This document shows, piece after piece, positions 27,001 to 40,054 of a stretch of DNA of 64,000 nucleotides. The stretch spans positions 62,001 to 126,000 of the forward strand of contig OENT01000076.1 in assembly GCA_900239685.1 (NCBI GenBank), read 5' to 3'. The position numbers and the translations under genes are program-made. Each line of letters begins with the position of its first letter. Position 1 is the stretch's first letter. Source of the stretch: Rotaria macrura (lineage: Eukaryota; Rotifera; Eurotatoria; Philodinida; Philodinidae). The notes under the pieces are model-generated. The model saw only the letters and a list, made by a program, of their open reading frames with translations. It had not been told where the DNA came from and made no database searches.

Positions 27001-30000
27001 ATCTTGAATTCCAGAAAGTGTTTTTCCAAATGTTCTGGCATTGGATGTCCATTAAAACCATGTTGTTTTTCTATAGATGTTGAAAATACTTGGAGTTGAG
27101 AAAAATGTTTTTTAAATACGATGTTCGGATTTACTATCGAAGAGCAACCATTTTCAAAACTATAAAATTCGAACCTCTAAAAAAAACATTTTAATTTTAA
27201 CGTTGAATTCTAAATTTTTAAAATATCATACGTTTTTCACTTAAAATAGCTAAGCATAAATCTAAGATAGATGATAGAAAGCTGATTTGAACGTTCATGA
27301 ATAGTGAATTAAAAATATAAGCAAACAAAGGTCTTTGACACTTTTCACATACGTCGTAATCTTTGTTTTCTTGTATTTTAATCTTTTTATTGATGTCTTT
27401 TCTACGATTTGTGCGGTTCAATCTCTTCGTAATAAAAATACGAAAGTGTATTAATGTTAGGGCAGGGTGTGCTTTGATTTGCTATTTTGTGTTTCACATT
27501 CGACAAAGTATCGGCTGTGTCACCACCGATTTTGATGATGGTTTTCAAGATACGTTTCCTTTTCACAATGTAATGCATAAGATTCTTCACTGATTCATCG
27601 AATTCTTCACATGAATGCCAATTTTACTAATATAAAATCTAATGAAGATTCTGTCAGATATATCTTTCAATATCGTCGAAACTGAAGGTTGACAGCCGAT
27701 CTAAATCACACATAGGTTTCTTTCGTTATAACTTATGAATGAATGATATGACAGAAAGGAGAAAAGACGTCTACACTTATGTCTGATAGAAATCGATGTA
27801 ATATTGCTAGATACCAAATGTATATACTCTCTCCTCTCTTCTGTCTCATTTTCATATTGAACGAACATCTGTGTTTATAGATATCATCTATGTGAGTATA
27901 GAGAAGACCAATGCTATTATGACCCTACAGCGTACGAACACAGTTGTCACAAATGCATTCATATTAATGTTAGACCTCTGTTGACTGTTTAAATACTATA
28001 GTTTAATTGAACTGTAACCATAAAATTTGTAAAAATTCCAATGATGAAATTTTAGATTAAAAAAAAACATTCTAAACTACAAGCGGGGTAATCTAAAAGT
28101 CCTCGAGAAAACTGCGATAACGCGTTATTTGAAAAGTGTCAAAGACCTTTGTTTGCTTATATTTTTAATTCACTATTCATGAACGTTCAAATCAGCTTTC
28201 TATCATCTATCTTAGATTTATGCTTAGCTATTTTAAGTGAAAAACGTATGATATTTTAAAAATTTGGAATTCAACGTTGAAATTAAAATTTTGTTGTAGA
28301 GCCTAGAATTTTATGGTTTTGAAAATGTTTCGTGTTTTGATGCTGAATCCAAGTATTTTAGTATGAAAAACATATTTCTTCAACTCACAGTATTTTCATC
28401 GCCTATAGACAAAAAAGTATGGCTTTATGGAAACACCTAATTTCCGAGCATTTGGCAGCAAACTTTCTGGAAACAGAATGATAGGGCATATCACGATACC
28501 ATTATAAATCAAAGCACCATTCTCAAGATACCCTGAGTCAACTTTATCATGCAACGCATCTACTCTTTTTTCTGACTGCGATAGTAGTGAACAGTCGAGT
28601 GTTTGTGATGCAACAAGTGTATTTAGCGTAAGTTGAAAAAAATTATTAGATTGAAATAAAGCATTCTTTTTCTAAAATTGATTTGAGTGGAGCTTTAGTC
28701 CATTATGAGTCTATCCTTTGTTGAACTACTTCCATTTCGAATACACTTGAGCTTGTTGTGTTGTGTTTTCAATCAAAATTTTGAACATCGATCTGTATTC
28801 TACAGTTCGAAGTTCAAAAACATTATAGATATATTGCTTGTGATTAGTTTGATATTTTACTCATAAATTAACGTATAAGTAAAATAAAACATTAAATCTC
28901 TCTATGATTCTAACGGTTTGTTGATCGTATCAGAATCAATATTGATAAAACGGATGTTGAATCATTGCTGTTAATTGGATATCCTTCTGTACACTTTCTC
29001 ATATTTCTTGGTAAATCTTAATATGTATGAAGTAAGCTTGACTTGTTGCACTCGAGTATATATATATATGTCCGAAAAGGAGTTATGAACGAGAATACTT
29101 AAAATAATACACTGAATCTAGATCCGGTGCGAAGTAAATCAACATTTACAAGAACTAATTTCCTTCTGGAATAACTTGATTTGTTGATAGTGAAAAACAT
29201 CAGACACTAGAACATTCGTCTTATCGATTAATGTACACATGTCTTAACTCGTATGTACGTCTTCCTGTTGAAATGGATTTAATCGAATCTCATCAAAGGT
29301 TGTTGAAAACCTTCAACAGAATTTAGTGAGATCATTTTGCAATCTGATTTCAATGAGATGACCTACATCATTCAATATGAATGTCTAGATGATACTCAAT
29401 ACTTATTTCACATCTGACAACCATGAAACAATTATGATTTTTCTCTAGGTCAGTTGTTCAAAACTAATTCTGGATAAATTGTAATATATGGTAGATGTCT
29501 TGATCGATACCTATCCACATAGAAATATTTTCATGAATTCGAAAACCTCTCGTCTTCACTCCCATAAAAGAACCCCCCCCCCCACTCATGGAAGTTTCTC
29601 AACTATTCATCATGCAAAGTCTTTGAAGGGCACTTCCATTATCACGAGGCAACAAATATAAAATTCATTCAGAAGTTTTAAATGATTAGTGAAGGAGTTA
29701 GGGGATGATTCTGATATAGTGCCAAGATGCTCTTCAGTTTCTTCAACTTCGTACAAAGTCAATGCAATAATGATTTTGGAATGCGAAATTAGCAATGAAT
29801 GCTTTCGAGAAGATACACATGTACATGCATATGTATAGATTTGTCTCTCTAGCCTATTTATTCATCTCATCTGTCTCTCTAACACAATTACATCATAAAA
29901 ACGTCTGCATACATCTGACATTAATTCACTTATATTAATGTCATTGTTTCTTAATACGATCAATGGGATTGTTCCACTATGTACATAGATGGTTATTAGA

Positions 30001-33000
30001 TGCAGCATTCATAAGATTGAATATTCTACTTCACAAATAATATCATCAAATGCATGAAAGAAACGACGGTAAAGCACGAATATGCATCGATTTTATAACA
30101 CAACATGTGTGCTCTTTATCCTGACTACTATTGATAAGCACAATGTAAGGCGTCTTCTAGAACACTTTCTTACATCCAAACTGACTTGTCAATATAAACT
30201 AGCAGCGCTGAGAAAAAGACCGATTTTCAAGAAAACTACCAATACTCTAGGGCATTCTTCAAGCACTGGGACTTCTAATCGATCTTTCATGTAATCCTCC
30301 GAATGATAGTTGAATCTACTCGTACGCTAGAAAGTACTTTTTCCATTATGTCTGTGTCGAATATCTGTACTTGACTAGTCGGATGGACGATTACCTGTTC
30401 TCTTCTACAATAGATTCACGTTCAATAGATAGTGTCGTTGATTCAGAGTGTCCATATGATGATCTTTTCGAATGTGATTGTATTGGAGAATCAGTGAAAT
30501 TCGATAGTGTTTTAATCATGTTATCGATTTCTTTTAATGCAGCCATTTTAACAATGTCAACAAAAGCATGTTGTTGACTATTACGAATAATCTTAGCTAA
30601 GCCATCTTCTTCATCAACAAGAAATGGACTTTCATTTTTATTTGCTGCACATGGTAAACATAGAATGGTACATTGCTTTTCTAAATAATCAATAGCATTA
30701 CGTGTTAATAAACGTTTTAAGCCATCTGTCAATGAATTATATATTCCTTCACGTATGGTTGAATGTGTAAATGCCATAAGACGACATTGTGATGGAAAAC
30801 CAGCAGGATTTTGAAAACAATAACATTTTATTGAACGTGTTTTAGCTGCTTGTTGTTTACTAAAAGCACATTCAATTATTGTTCGTTGCATCATTTCTAA
30901 TATACATGAATTTATATTGATTAATTCTTTCGATTTAGGATCAACTAAATGCCATAAGAACATGCGTGAAAATGTATTGCCAATAATTGCAGCTATTTTA
31001 ACAAGTAGACTTTCCCCCTCAGATAAACGATCAATACGGCACATGATATAATTTTGAAAATTTTGTTGACAATCAGCATTAAAATCATTTTCAGTTGGAT
31101 TTCGTAATAGACATGTACGAGAAAAAGCACGTTCATTTGATCGTTGTTCAAATGTGATGGATTGTTTGCGACGAGAAAAAAATGTTTTGAATAAACCTAT
31201 TTTTATTGGATTATTCAATAATAATTTATCGGCATCACCTTCAATCAATGTTGAATCTTGTTCATGAGGTGTATCATTATCATTATCATTATCAATAATA
31301 TAGATTTTATCTTTACTTAATAAATCAAATAAGATTTGTTCACAAAAACCTGGAATACCATTACAACTTTCATTAAATACTTTAACTAACTTTGCTGGAA
31401 CACGATGAACAGATAACATTTGACATCCTAGAAAATACGAAAATCATAGGAATGTTTTGATTAAATTTTAAACATTTTGTTTCATTATTACCGAGTGTAG
31501 CTAAATAGCGTAATTCTAAACCAGGTAAGCGACGAAGATAAACACGAGAATCTGTACTAAGCGATTGTAAAATAAGTGATATTGATCCATCATTATGATT
31601 ATTTCTTGGAGGTTTCATTGATAGAATGAGTAAACATCTACTGTGACTACCTAATGTAAGTAAATGTTTTAGTGAACTTTCATCAGCAAAATGTATATCA
31701 TCAATTATGAATATAATTTTTGATACTGTTGAAGTATTCGTAGACGCTACAGTTGCCGTTGAATTGAGTGAAAGATGCGATTGAAAATGATGTGGACTAG
31801 AACAATCAATCAATGAAACAATCTTATTTTAAGCTTTCATAAAAGAATATAAGGACAAAGTAAAATAAAATAGTACATATATTTTAATGGATATAGATGA
31901 ATGAGTCGATAGTATACAAATGGTTCATTAGAATCGACTGAAATATTTCGATAGTTTCAATGTCAAGGTCAAATTACAATCATATCATAAATAAACAAGT
32001 GAAACGTATAGATTGTGTGAAGATTTTTTAAAATTGATTGAATTCCATTAGTAAATTACGATACCACGATTAGCTATTTAACTAGAATCGAGACAATCAA
32101 GATTTTATAGCATGCAGAAAATCTCCGAATCAATCTATCGCTAAAAAATTAGTAAATCATATACACTTGAATAAAGTAGACTGATCTTTGGAGAAGATCA
32201 AACGTTTGCACATTGCCATAGTTTAACAACAATTAGCCTTTGTTGTAAAAGTTTTCTGATATCTTGATTACATTCTATGTATATTGTATAGGAAAATATT
32301 TAAGTATATCTTAAAATATAAACAATAAAAAAGATTTGAAACTAATATCGTTGCGCAAAATATGAATACGAAACTTTCGAGAATCACCTCTAATTCATTG
32401 GTACAGATTTAATGGCATTTTTTTCTGCTGTTGTATCACTCTTTATGTCATGATTTTCAGTGTTCGATACTTGATCATGAGGTTCTTATCTATGTCAAAA
32501 CATGTTTATTTTTTCTTTCCTTGTTTTGATTCAAATAATGTTTATGGCAAAGCGACCTAATATCCTGCAAATTATCGATGTAGTGTTTATAAGATACATC
32601 GTATTTATTTACTTCAAAATATTTATGAGAAACCATAAAATTTCAATAAATCATCCATTATCGAACAAAATGACTGAAATAAACATATGCTAATTATTTA
32701 TTTTTTGATTTCCTGACAACCATGTATTGATGAATAATAATAATAAAAAAACACCTTCATTTACCTTGAACTATTGATTTTATTCGCCGCTGTTGATGTT
32801 ATTCCATATGATTCTCCAATATTATAATGTGGTGGATCAACAAGTTTATTTAATATATGTAAGAGTAATTCATTTAGATTGACTTCATAAGTTTTAACTA
32901 GACTATTATCATTATTATTATTTTCTGTCTCAATATGAGTACCACGAAATCGAACATCGAGTAGATCATTCAATAAAAATAAATTTCTCCGTAAATGCAA

Positions 33001-36000
33001 ATCATTTGCTTTACTTATATCGAACAGACGTAATAGATATTGTTCACGTTCATGTTGATTTCGATCATCATTATTAAATTGTAATAGTTGTCTTAATAAC
33101 GAACGTAGTAAACCGAATTCAATGAAGCGTTGTTCAAATTGACAACGATTATTAATAACTTTTATGGATGTTTTTTTAAATGTTGAACAATCATTCCCAT
33201 AATTAAAGAAAGATAATCTTTCTCCTTTTCCATTTTCTTGGATTGGTAGTACTGTATTATTAGTATTACTTATTATTAAGTCATTTGGAATGTAACCATC
33301 ATCATAATGAGGCGTAGTAGTTGATGTATTAATAACATTGACCGAATCGTCCAATGAGTTAGCTATATATTGTAATAAACGACTTCTACCTATTTTATCG
33401 TCACCTTTGATGAAAAAAAAAATTTATTTGATCACGTAAATGAAATTTTGATTTCTATTATTTTCACTCAATATATATATATATATATTGAGTGAAAATA
33501 ATATGATAATAGATAGACCAAACTACTAGAAATTTTCATTATCTATTTGACATAGAGAAAAATATTAAATTTTCACGTTTATTCATTGATCTTACAAATT
33601 ACTGCCTATATGCAGATATCCCAATGGAATCTTTTCAATTACTTTCCATACTGATAATTGAATTTTTGATTATTCTTATTACAGCCAAGAGAAAACTAGT
33701 CTAGACGTTACATGAACTAAATCAAAAAATAATTCTAGAGTATAGGTTTCCTTTTAACACTTCTTTAAGACAAAGACTAATAGATGTAGTTTAGATCATT
33801 TGTCTAGAATTATTTACGCATAAATAATGCATAAAATCTTTTGTGAATCTAATACTCAAGTGTAATGTAAATTTATAGTTAAGACTCGTTTTTCATCTTA
33901 GTCTTGATTACAACAAGTTTCCATCATCTAGGATCGTGATAAAAACAGAATCTCGAATTTCACGCTGATACATTTCTAGTACTAACTAAAGTCAAGCGAA
34001 TTCTTATATTGACGATGACTATACTTTTATTCGTAACAATCATTTGATTAAGATTTTCAATAGAAATTCTTTTCTAATTCTAACCTTCGAAAATAATCGC
34101 TGCCAAATCTCGTCGTCTATTTGTACTATTAACTGGTTCATCGAGTAACATAATTTGAGCTGCAACAATCATTAATTCTACTCTTCTTCCTAACAACGGA
34201 TAGTATTCTTGTTTGATATCATTTATTTGAAGATTGGATGCTTTATTTTGTTCGATGATTTGGGATGATTGAAGATGATCATCATATTGCCAAATAACTC
34301 CGACATCTTGCATACCCTGTAAATAACGAGAAAGGGAATGTACACGTATATTCTACATAATATTTCTTTTTCATGTATACCTTTAAAATTTTACTAGGTA
34401 ATTTTTGGAAAAATCGACTATTTAAACGTGAATTATAATACGTTTCTTGATCACATGAAACTATATTTGGATAATTACACATTAAACGTGCAGCCATATT
34501 TACTTTTCGACCAATAACTGTATATTCACAGCGTGCTATATGTCCAACCACGCCACAATAAGTAAGACCAGTTGTCACCTAACCTAACGAAAATAAAAAT
34601 ATGTGTATTTCAAAGTCAAATTTTCATCTATCATTATTTACACCAATCGAACAGTTTTCAACGAAATGACAATTATCTCGAATTGTTGAATAAATCATTT
34701 GAGCAGACTTGAGTGCATTGGCTGTGTCATCACCTTGTTTATAACCGGGTAAACCATAAACACATAGAAATGAAAAGCCTTTATCGAACAGTAACGCTTT
34801 TGTTAGAACACCTCCCATCTTTTTCGTTAAATCATATATTTGTATGAATATCTTATGAATATTTTCGTGTAAATTATCATTTATTGTTTGTTCGTGTGAT
34901 ATATCAAGATTAATAAATGATATGGTCACACGACGTAATTCCGACAAATACTCTAACGATTGCTTACGTTCAATACGTTGATGAACACAATGTAACAAAA
35001 ATGATTTCATTAATGCATCGATTTTCAAATGAAGTTCATCATCCGATAGATCATTTTCTGTTGATTGTTTATCATTATTATTATCGTTTCTTATTTCTTG
35101 ATTAGAAATATCCTAGGAAAAAAACACAATGACAACAACAAAATTAGTTTTTTTTTGTTTATAAATGATTCTATGTGGAATTTGTTTTTATTCTTTTATT
35201 ATGTCTCGCAGGAATAGCTGACCGAAATATTCCCTTCATAATGTATCTTACAAACCTATCGGGAAATCTTTATGGGAAAGTCTATAACTCGTAAAGATGA
35301 TTCATGTTACGTGATTATGTTCCGGAACTGCATTTTGTTGTACATAAAGATTTGGATAAAGTCTACATGTGTGTTATAGGAGGAAAAGAAATTAAAAGCA
35401 GTAGCAATTTATTTATCTTCAATTATTCTGTTCATTAACTTCATAATATTGACTATTTTTAAAGATTTACTATTTTCCTATTAGATCCTTCATTGGGTTT
35501 TGTTTTTCTATACTATTCTGTATTTCGATTTATGACGACCAATCATTTACATGCTTTTAAAAGATACCAGAATCTAGTCTTCCGACAGAAAAACTAAATC
35601 AATTTATTTGCATAACCCTGAACTAATAGAAAATCGAACTAGATCGATTATAGTTCGATTTAAAATATGTCGTCTTGCCGTATTCAAATTTGATTTATAT
35701 GATTACATTAATAGAGTGATTGTCTCAGTATTACGAGAGTCTTCAATCTTTCGAACAATTAAATTAATATCTCTTATGCATCCTATTCTTTGATCTATCT
35801 AATCTATCTATAGATAGATTATTCACTTAAATCTCATCAATATACATGCATTTATATATGAAATAATACTTGAGTATGACATCCATGTAGGTACAAGAAC
35901 TCAAAATAGTGTATAGACTCTTTTCTGTTGAGTAAACGATTCGATCTATACTTTAGAAGTCAATGTCATCGTCGATTGATGATGTCATTCAGAGTTTAAA

Positions 36001-37377
36001 TCCAAACATCAGAGCAATCGATTATCTTTAGTTTTGAACTTAGGATCAAATTTAAATAGATTTGAAGATAATCTTGCTTTTTTATCCACATAACTGAAAT
36101 CGTTTAAAAAAAACGATCCAAAGATAATATTTTTCTCTTTCGCTACTTTTACACTGATAAAATCATAACAGATAATCTTTTCACTAAGCTTTAGAATAAT
36201 TATTTACATAAGATGTGGATAATCTTTATTGGAAGTCATTGGAATAGGATTTGTATCAATCAATCTCGTAATCAGTTATCGTATATAGAAAGAAAAAAGG
36301 AATTTTTACGATCAGATTATATGCAAATATTTAAAGTTTCATAATAAATCATACAGAAATACAGATGAATGTCCATGAAAAATCAATACATACCATTCTT
36401 TCATTTATCACCGCTGAAATATTGTTATGTTCTTCTGTATCAGAATCTTCGTCTAATGATTTACTTGATTGTGCATATTTAACAGCGATATGTTCATGAT
36501 TGGGATCGATGTCCTCGCCAACAGGTACATATTGACAATTAAACGATACTGACTGAAGTTTATTATAAACAGCTCTCGTTAAAAGAATATCACCAGGTTC
36601 ACATAGTTGTTCACATATATTAACATCTTTAACACAATTCCCTGTCAATAAATAGTGTTTAAATTCCTCTGTACCAACAAATATAGCACACGCAGGCCCA
36701 TAAGCTAGTGCTACTTTAAGACGTAAAATAACACCAACATCTGTTTCATAAGCCCCATATTTTTGTTGTAAATGTAGTGCACATTTTAATGCTTGTGCTG
36801 GACCTGTACTTTCATTTGTCCATAATGAAAGGATAGCATCACCAGCAAATTTATAAATATCACCATCGTGTATTAAAATTTCATAAACAAGTTTATCAAA
36901 ATAAGAATTTAATGTACGCGTCAGTTGATCGATACCTAAATGTGCAGCATTCGAATATTGCTCAGTTAAGGATGTAAAACCGGACACATCAAGAAATAAT
37001 AATGTTGCATCATTGTATTTATGACCATTTGGTATTGATATTTTACCTTTACGATCGATTAGATCATTCAAATTCGTTAGAACAATATCTGGAATATGTG
37101 CTTGAACTTGTTGTCCAATGTTTGATATATCATCGTTATCATCATCATGTTCTTCTTCAGGAATTTCATTCTTATTTTCTTTATGTAAATTTGTTACTGT
37201 AGCAGCACCCAAGTGTACGGTAGCAACTACCATTTTAATGGTATCCGTTGCAAACGTTGGTAAGCCATGAGACCATGTACGACGCAGTGATGTTTTCTGT
37301 CGTCGACTATTAGAAAGGTGAGTATTTAATGATGACGTTTTATTTTTTGCATGAATGCTCTGTGGTCGTCGATGCAT
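21038..37377 (-). CDS. ADCY10: Soluble (bicarbonate-type) adenylyl cyclase, 11 exons, about 2264 aa
   Basis: Exons on the minus strand: 37377-36394, 35112-34642, 34578-34381, 34316-34085, 33404-32765, 31796-31492, 31427-30395, 26407-25801, 24933-24016, 23145-22123 and 21421-21038. All phases agree, and no later exon offers a better start. Class III cyclase domain C1 spans about 121-285, with metal Asp130 (LLFLDVSGFTSLTE) and Asp180 (IYKFAGDAILSLW). C2 spans about 388-550 and contains CSIGVTTG and EYTVIGRKVNMAARLM (Asn512, Arg516). An NTPase-like region follows with a Walker A-like GDDKIGRS (629-636) and Walker B IIFIIDDIH (about 869-877). The C-terminal half is helical and TPR-like, with polar insertions. 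The family makes cAMP from ATP in response to bicarbonate and calcium, without membrane spans. This product is much longer than the roughly 1610 residues of human ADCY10. Exons 8-11 are assigned by phase and lack of a start. Confidence 0.88.
27000..28485. repeat. Long inverted repeat inside ADCY10 intron 7
   Basis: The left arm (about 27000-27355) and right arm (about 28130-28485) are reverse complements. The inner 130 bp are nearly identical, sharing AAAATATCATACGTTTTTCA, AAGCATAAATCTAAGATAGA and AGCAAACAAAGGTCTTTGAC. The outer parts are more diverged but still share TTCCAGAAAG and TGAAAATACT. About 775 bp lie between the arms and hold no recognisable gene. The element sits in the 3987-bp intron (26408-30394). 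It looks like a non-autonomous foldback transposon. Confidence 0.78.
29573..29583. repeat. Poly-C run of 11
   Basis: A homopolymer of C sits within ADCY10 intron 7. It is unusual in such AT-rich DNA and prone to length errors. A similar run of ten lies at 17341-17350. Confidence 0.8.
33457..33502. repeat. Perfect palindrome with an AT-repeat centre
   Basis: ATTATTTTCACTCA on the left is matched by TGAGTGAAAATAAT on the right around a run of AT repeats. It lies in ADCY10 intron 4 and could extrude as a cruciform or hairpin. No gene function is evident. Confidence 0.85.
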
Positions 37378-39011
37378 GATAAAATATTGTGAATCAATTG
37401 ATCAAGTAGATTTCAAACAACTGGAACATATACATAGAAAATAAATGTGAGAAAAAGAAAGGAAATTATAAGTGAAATTTATTATATCAACATTAATAAT
37501 ACTCATATTAATGTAAAACTAATAAAGTGTGTCATAAAGAAAAGATAATTATTTTGTTAGTTTTCCAAATACTATGTTGCTTGTTGTAAAACAATAAAGT
37601 TCTTTTTTAAATAGAAAAACGATGAAATTTTAGAATAGAGAAAAAAAATCATGATTAAATAATGAAGGACAAAAGAAAAATGATAAGTAACCGACCTTCC
37701 GAAACATATATGCATAACGTTAACAACATTGGCGTCGAATTTATGGTGATGTTCGAATTCTAATAGAATTATTTATTTACTGATAATATTTCGTTCTTAT
37801 ATTAGAAGCGTATCATGCTCAACTTATTGTTTGATGATTTTTGATTGTTCTTACTTCACTGTTTCACACAAAGATAATATGAATAGAAATGTGCGACTCT
37901 CGATATGGATGAATATATGCGTATATTTGTATGTATATCCTTCAGATGTGAACGTGTTTGCGTGATGATCTAATTTAATCTTATTGTAGAGCAAATAGCA
38001 GAAAAAAGACAAAAGCATAAAATGGCTGTGTGTCCTAGCATATAAAATATAATTTTTTTTTTCTTCATGCAATAGACTCTACGATGATGAACGAATACTT
38101 TTATGATTGCCTTCTATCGTCTAGGATAGAAATGTTTTTAGCATAAATGATTTATGTCCCTTCTTAGTCGTATTTTTTCTGTTACAAGAGAGAATTATAC
38201 CTCGAGTCTCATTGTTTTTTCCTCTACAAAGATAAAGGCAAACAAACCAAATATCTCACTAGATTGCTACTTGTAAACAGTTTTTCTTCCTCGTTACAGT
38301 AACAATATTAATCGTTTGTCAAATATATTTATGTTTGACATACGCATGTACATGAAAACGGTAAAAAAACGATTTTTATTTTCGATAAAAACCCGTTTGC
38401 GGAGTTCATAGATATCAGATCAGTTCTTTTAGCTTAAAAACATGTTTTTTATTTCTGAAAAACGTAAGAGGCGCACATTCTTACGCGTAAAAATACTTTT
38501 TTTTATCGATTTCGTCTGACTAGGTACAGGTAAAAAAAAAATTTATCGATTTTCAATAAATTTTAAAATAACATAATAAGAAATGACCGAGAGAAAAATT
38601 TAGTCTTACGCTTTGACTCTGATAAATATTATACATTATTTGATCTTTTCTTTCATTAGCCCAATTTAATATGTAAGCATGCATGAAAAAATCTCGAAGA
38701 ACAACTATCGTGCCAACGAAATAAAAAAAAACTAATGATAAATAGGGTTTATGTAGATGAAACGAAAGAAAAGCTGATAAAAGTGCCTTGTAATCATTCA
38801 GAATACTGCCGTCCACGTTCTTATCAGATGACGGAATGCGATGAGACAAAATGCGAGGATTAAAAAAATACCAGTTGTAATAGTCTCTTCTCAAAAATTA
38901 CTAACCAATAACTTTTGTTTCGTTACTGATGATCATCATCATTAGTCATCAATACATTACAGTCCAACAAAGTTGAAAGGGAATCAAAAGATACGAGTCT
39001 AATATATACAT

Positions 39012-39051
<40 letters not shown>

Positions 39052-40054
39052 TTTTCTCGTTCTTTATGTTTCCATCTTAATCTATGTTGACCAGTTATCA
39101 CTCGATATGTATACATACATATATATATATCATAAGGAAAATAATTGACGAAAAGAGCCCGAAAAAACTTACGTAGCGAGTTAGAGTCTACAAAATATCT
39201 TCGAACGATTAGAACAAGAACTATGGATAGATAACAAGAAAAATTTATTTACTTAATGTAGGAATTCATTAATCGATGGAATTTGTAGTTGTTCAAATTC
39301 CAGTGTTTTTTTTATCACAACTTTCACGTATTTATCATTTGTTCGACGCTTTTGTACTTAACCTGTATATAACGTGATTCTTGAAACCCAATAACATGCA
39401 AACTAAATAGAAAAAAATATTTCATTCGCGAAGAAGGAGATTGTGTGATCAGCAATCATTAGAAGACTTGGAAGGAATTTTGTTCTTTTTTTTTCTTTTC
39501 TATTTACTAGCCAACCAAAAGCTTTGATTAAGCCTTAATGCAAAACTTATGTTCGATACTGATTTGTATTTGCTATTCACATACATCAACACGTGCATTC
39601 TTTCATTTAATGACTATCTTTTCTTAATCACAAATAACAAGCATAATTGTCACGTTTTGTTGCCTAAAACATGTTATTCATTAACAAGCACAAAAAGAAG
39701 GATTTCAAATAAAAAAAAAATCTTATATTAAATAAATATATCCACATAAAACAAATTTTCTTGCTAAAATATGAAATTGAGATATTATTTAATTAAGAAA
39801 AATTGACAAATGAAAATGATATAAGTTGAGAACAACAAATTGATTTGAAAACACACAAAAAAAAGAATAATTTCTCCTATCACATACAACATTTTCTTTT
39901 TTTTCCGACTTTTCAATTCATTTTCTATTGTTTATAAATAATATTTTTGTACGTATAGAATAAATACAATAACAATGCATAAATGAGACATAAAAAAAGA
40001 AAAACGAATTGACAACTGAGATCAATGTTCCTCATGCGTTGCTTAGAATCACGA
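37378..40054. other. Intergenic region between ADCY10 and GOPC
   Basis: No gene is supported. It should hold the ADCY10 promoter near 37378 and the GOPC 3' flank. An AT microsatellite occupies about 39014-39049. Frames at 37851-38072 and 38553-38894 show no family features. Confidence 0.55.
39014..39049. repeat. AT microsatellite
   Basis: An almost pure run of about 18 AT units. A shorter run follows at about 39119-39130. Confidence 0.9.

Noticed and set aside
27363-27593. Frames between the arms of the intronic inverted repeat as a possible transposase
   Set aside because: They are short, overlap on both strands, and lack any DDE/D or other transposase motif.
29610-29795. Minus-strand 61-codon frame within ADCY10 intron 7 as a possible extra exon
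   Set aside because: Exons 7 and 8 join in the same phase without it, and I see no matching acceptor and donor pair.
31802-31815. Earlier acceptor for ADCY10 exon 6
   Set aside because: The AG at about 31823 gives the wrong phase. The TTGTTCTAG acceptor ending at 31797 keeps the frame.
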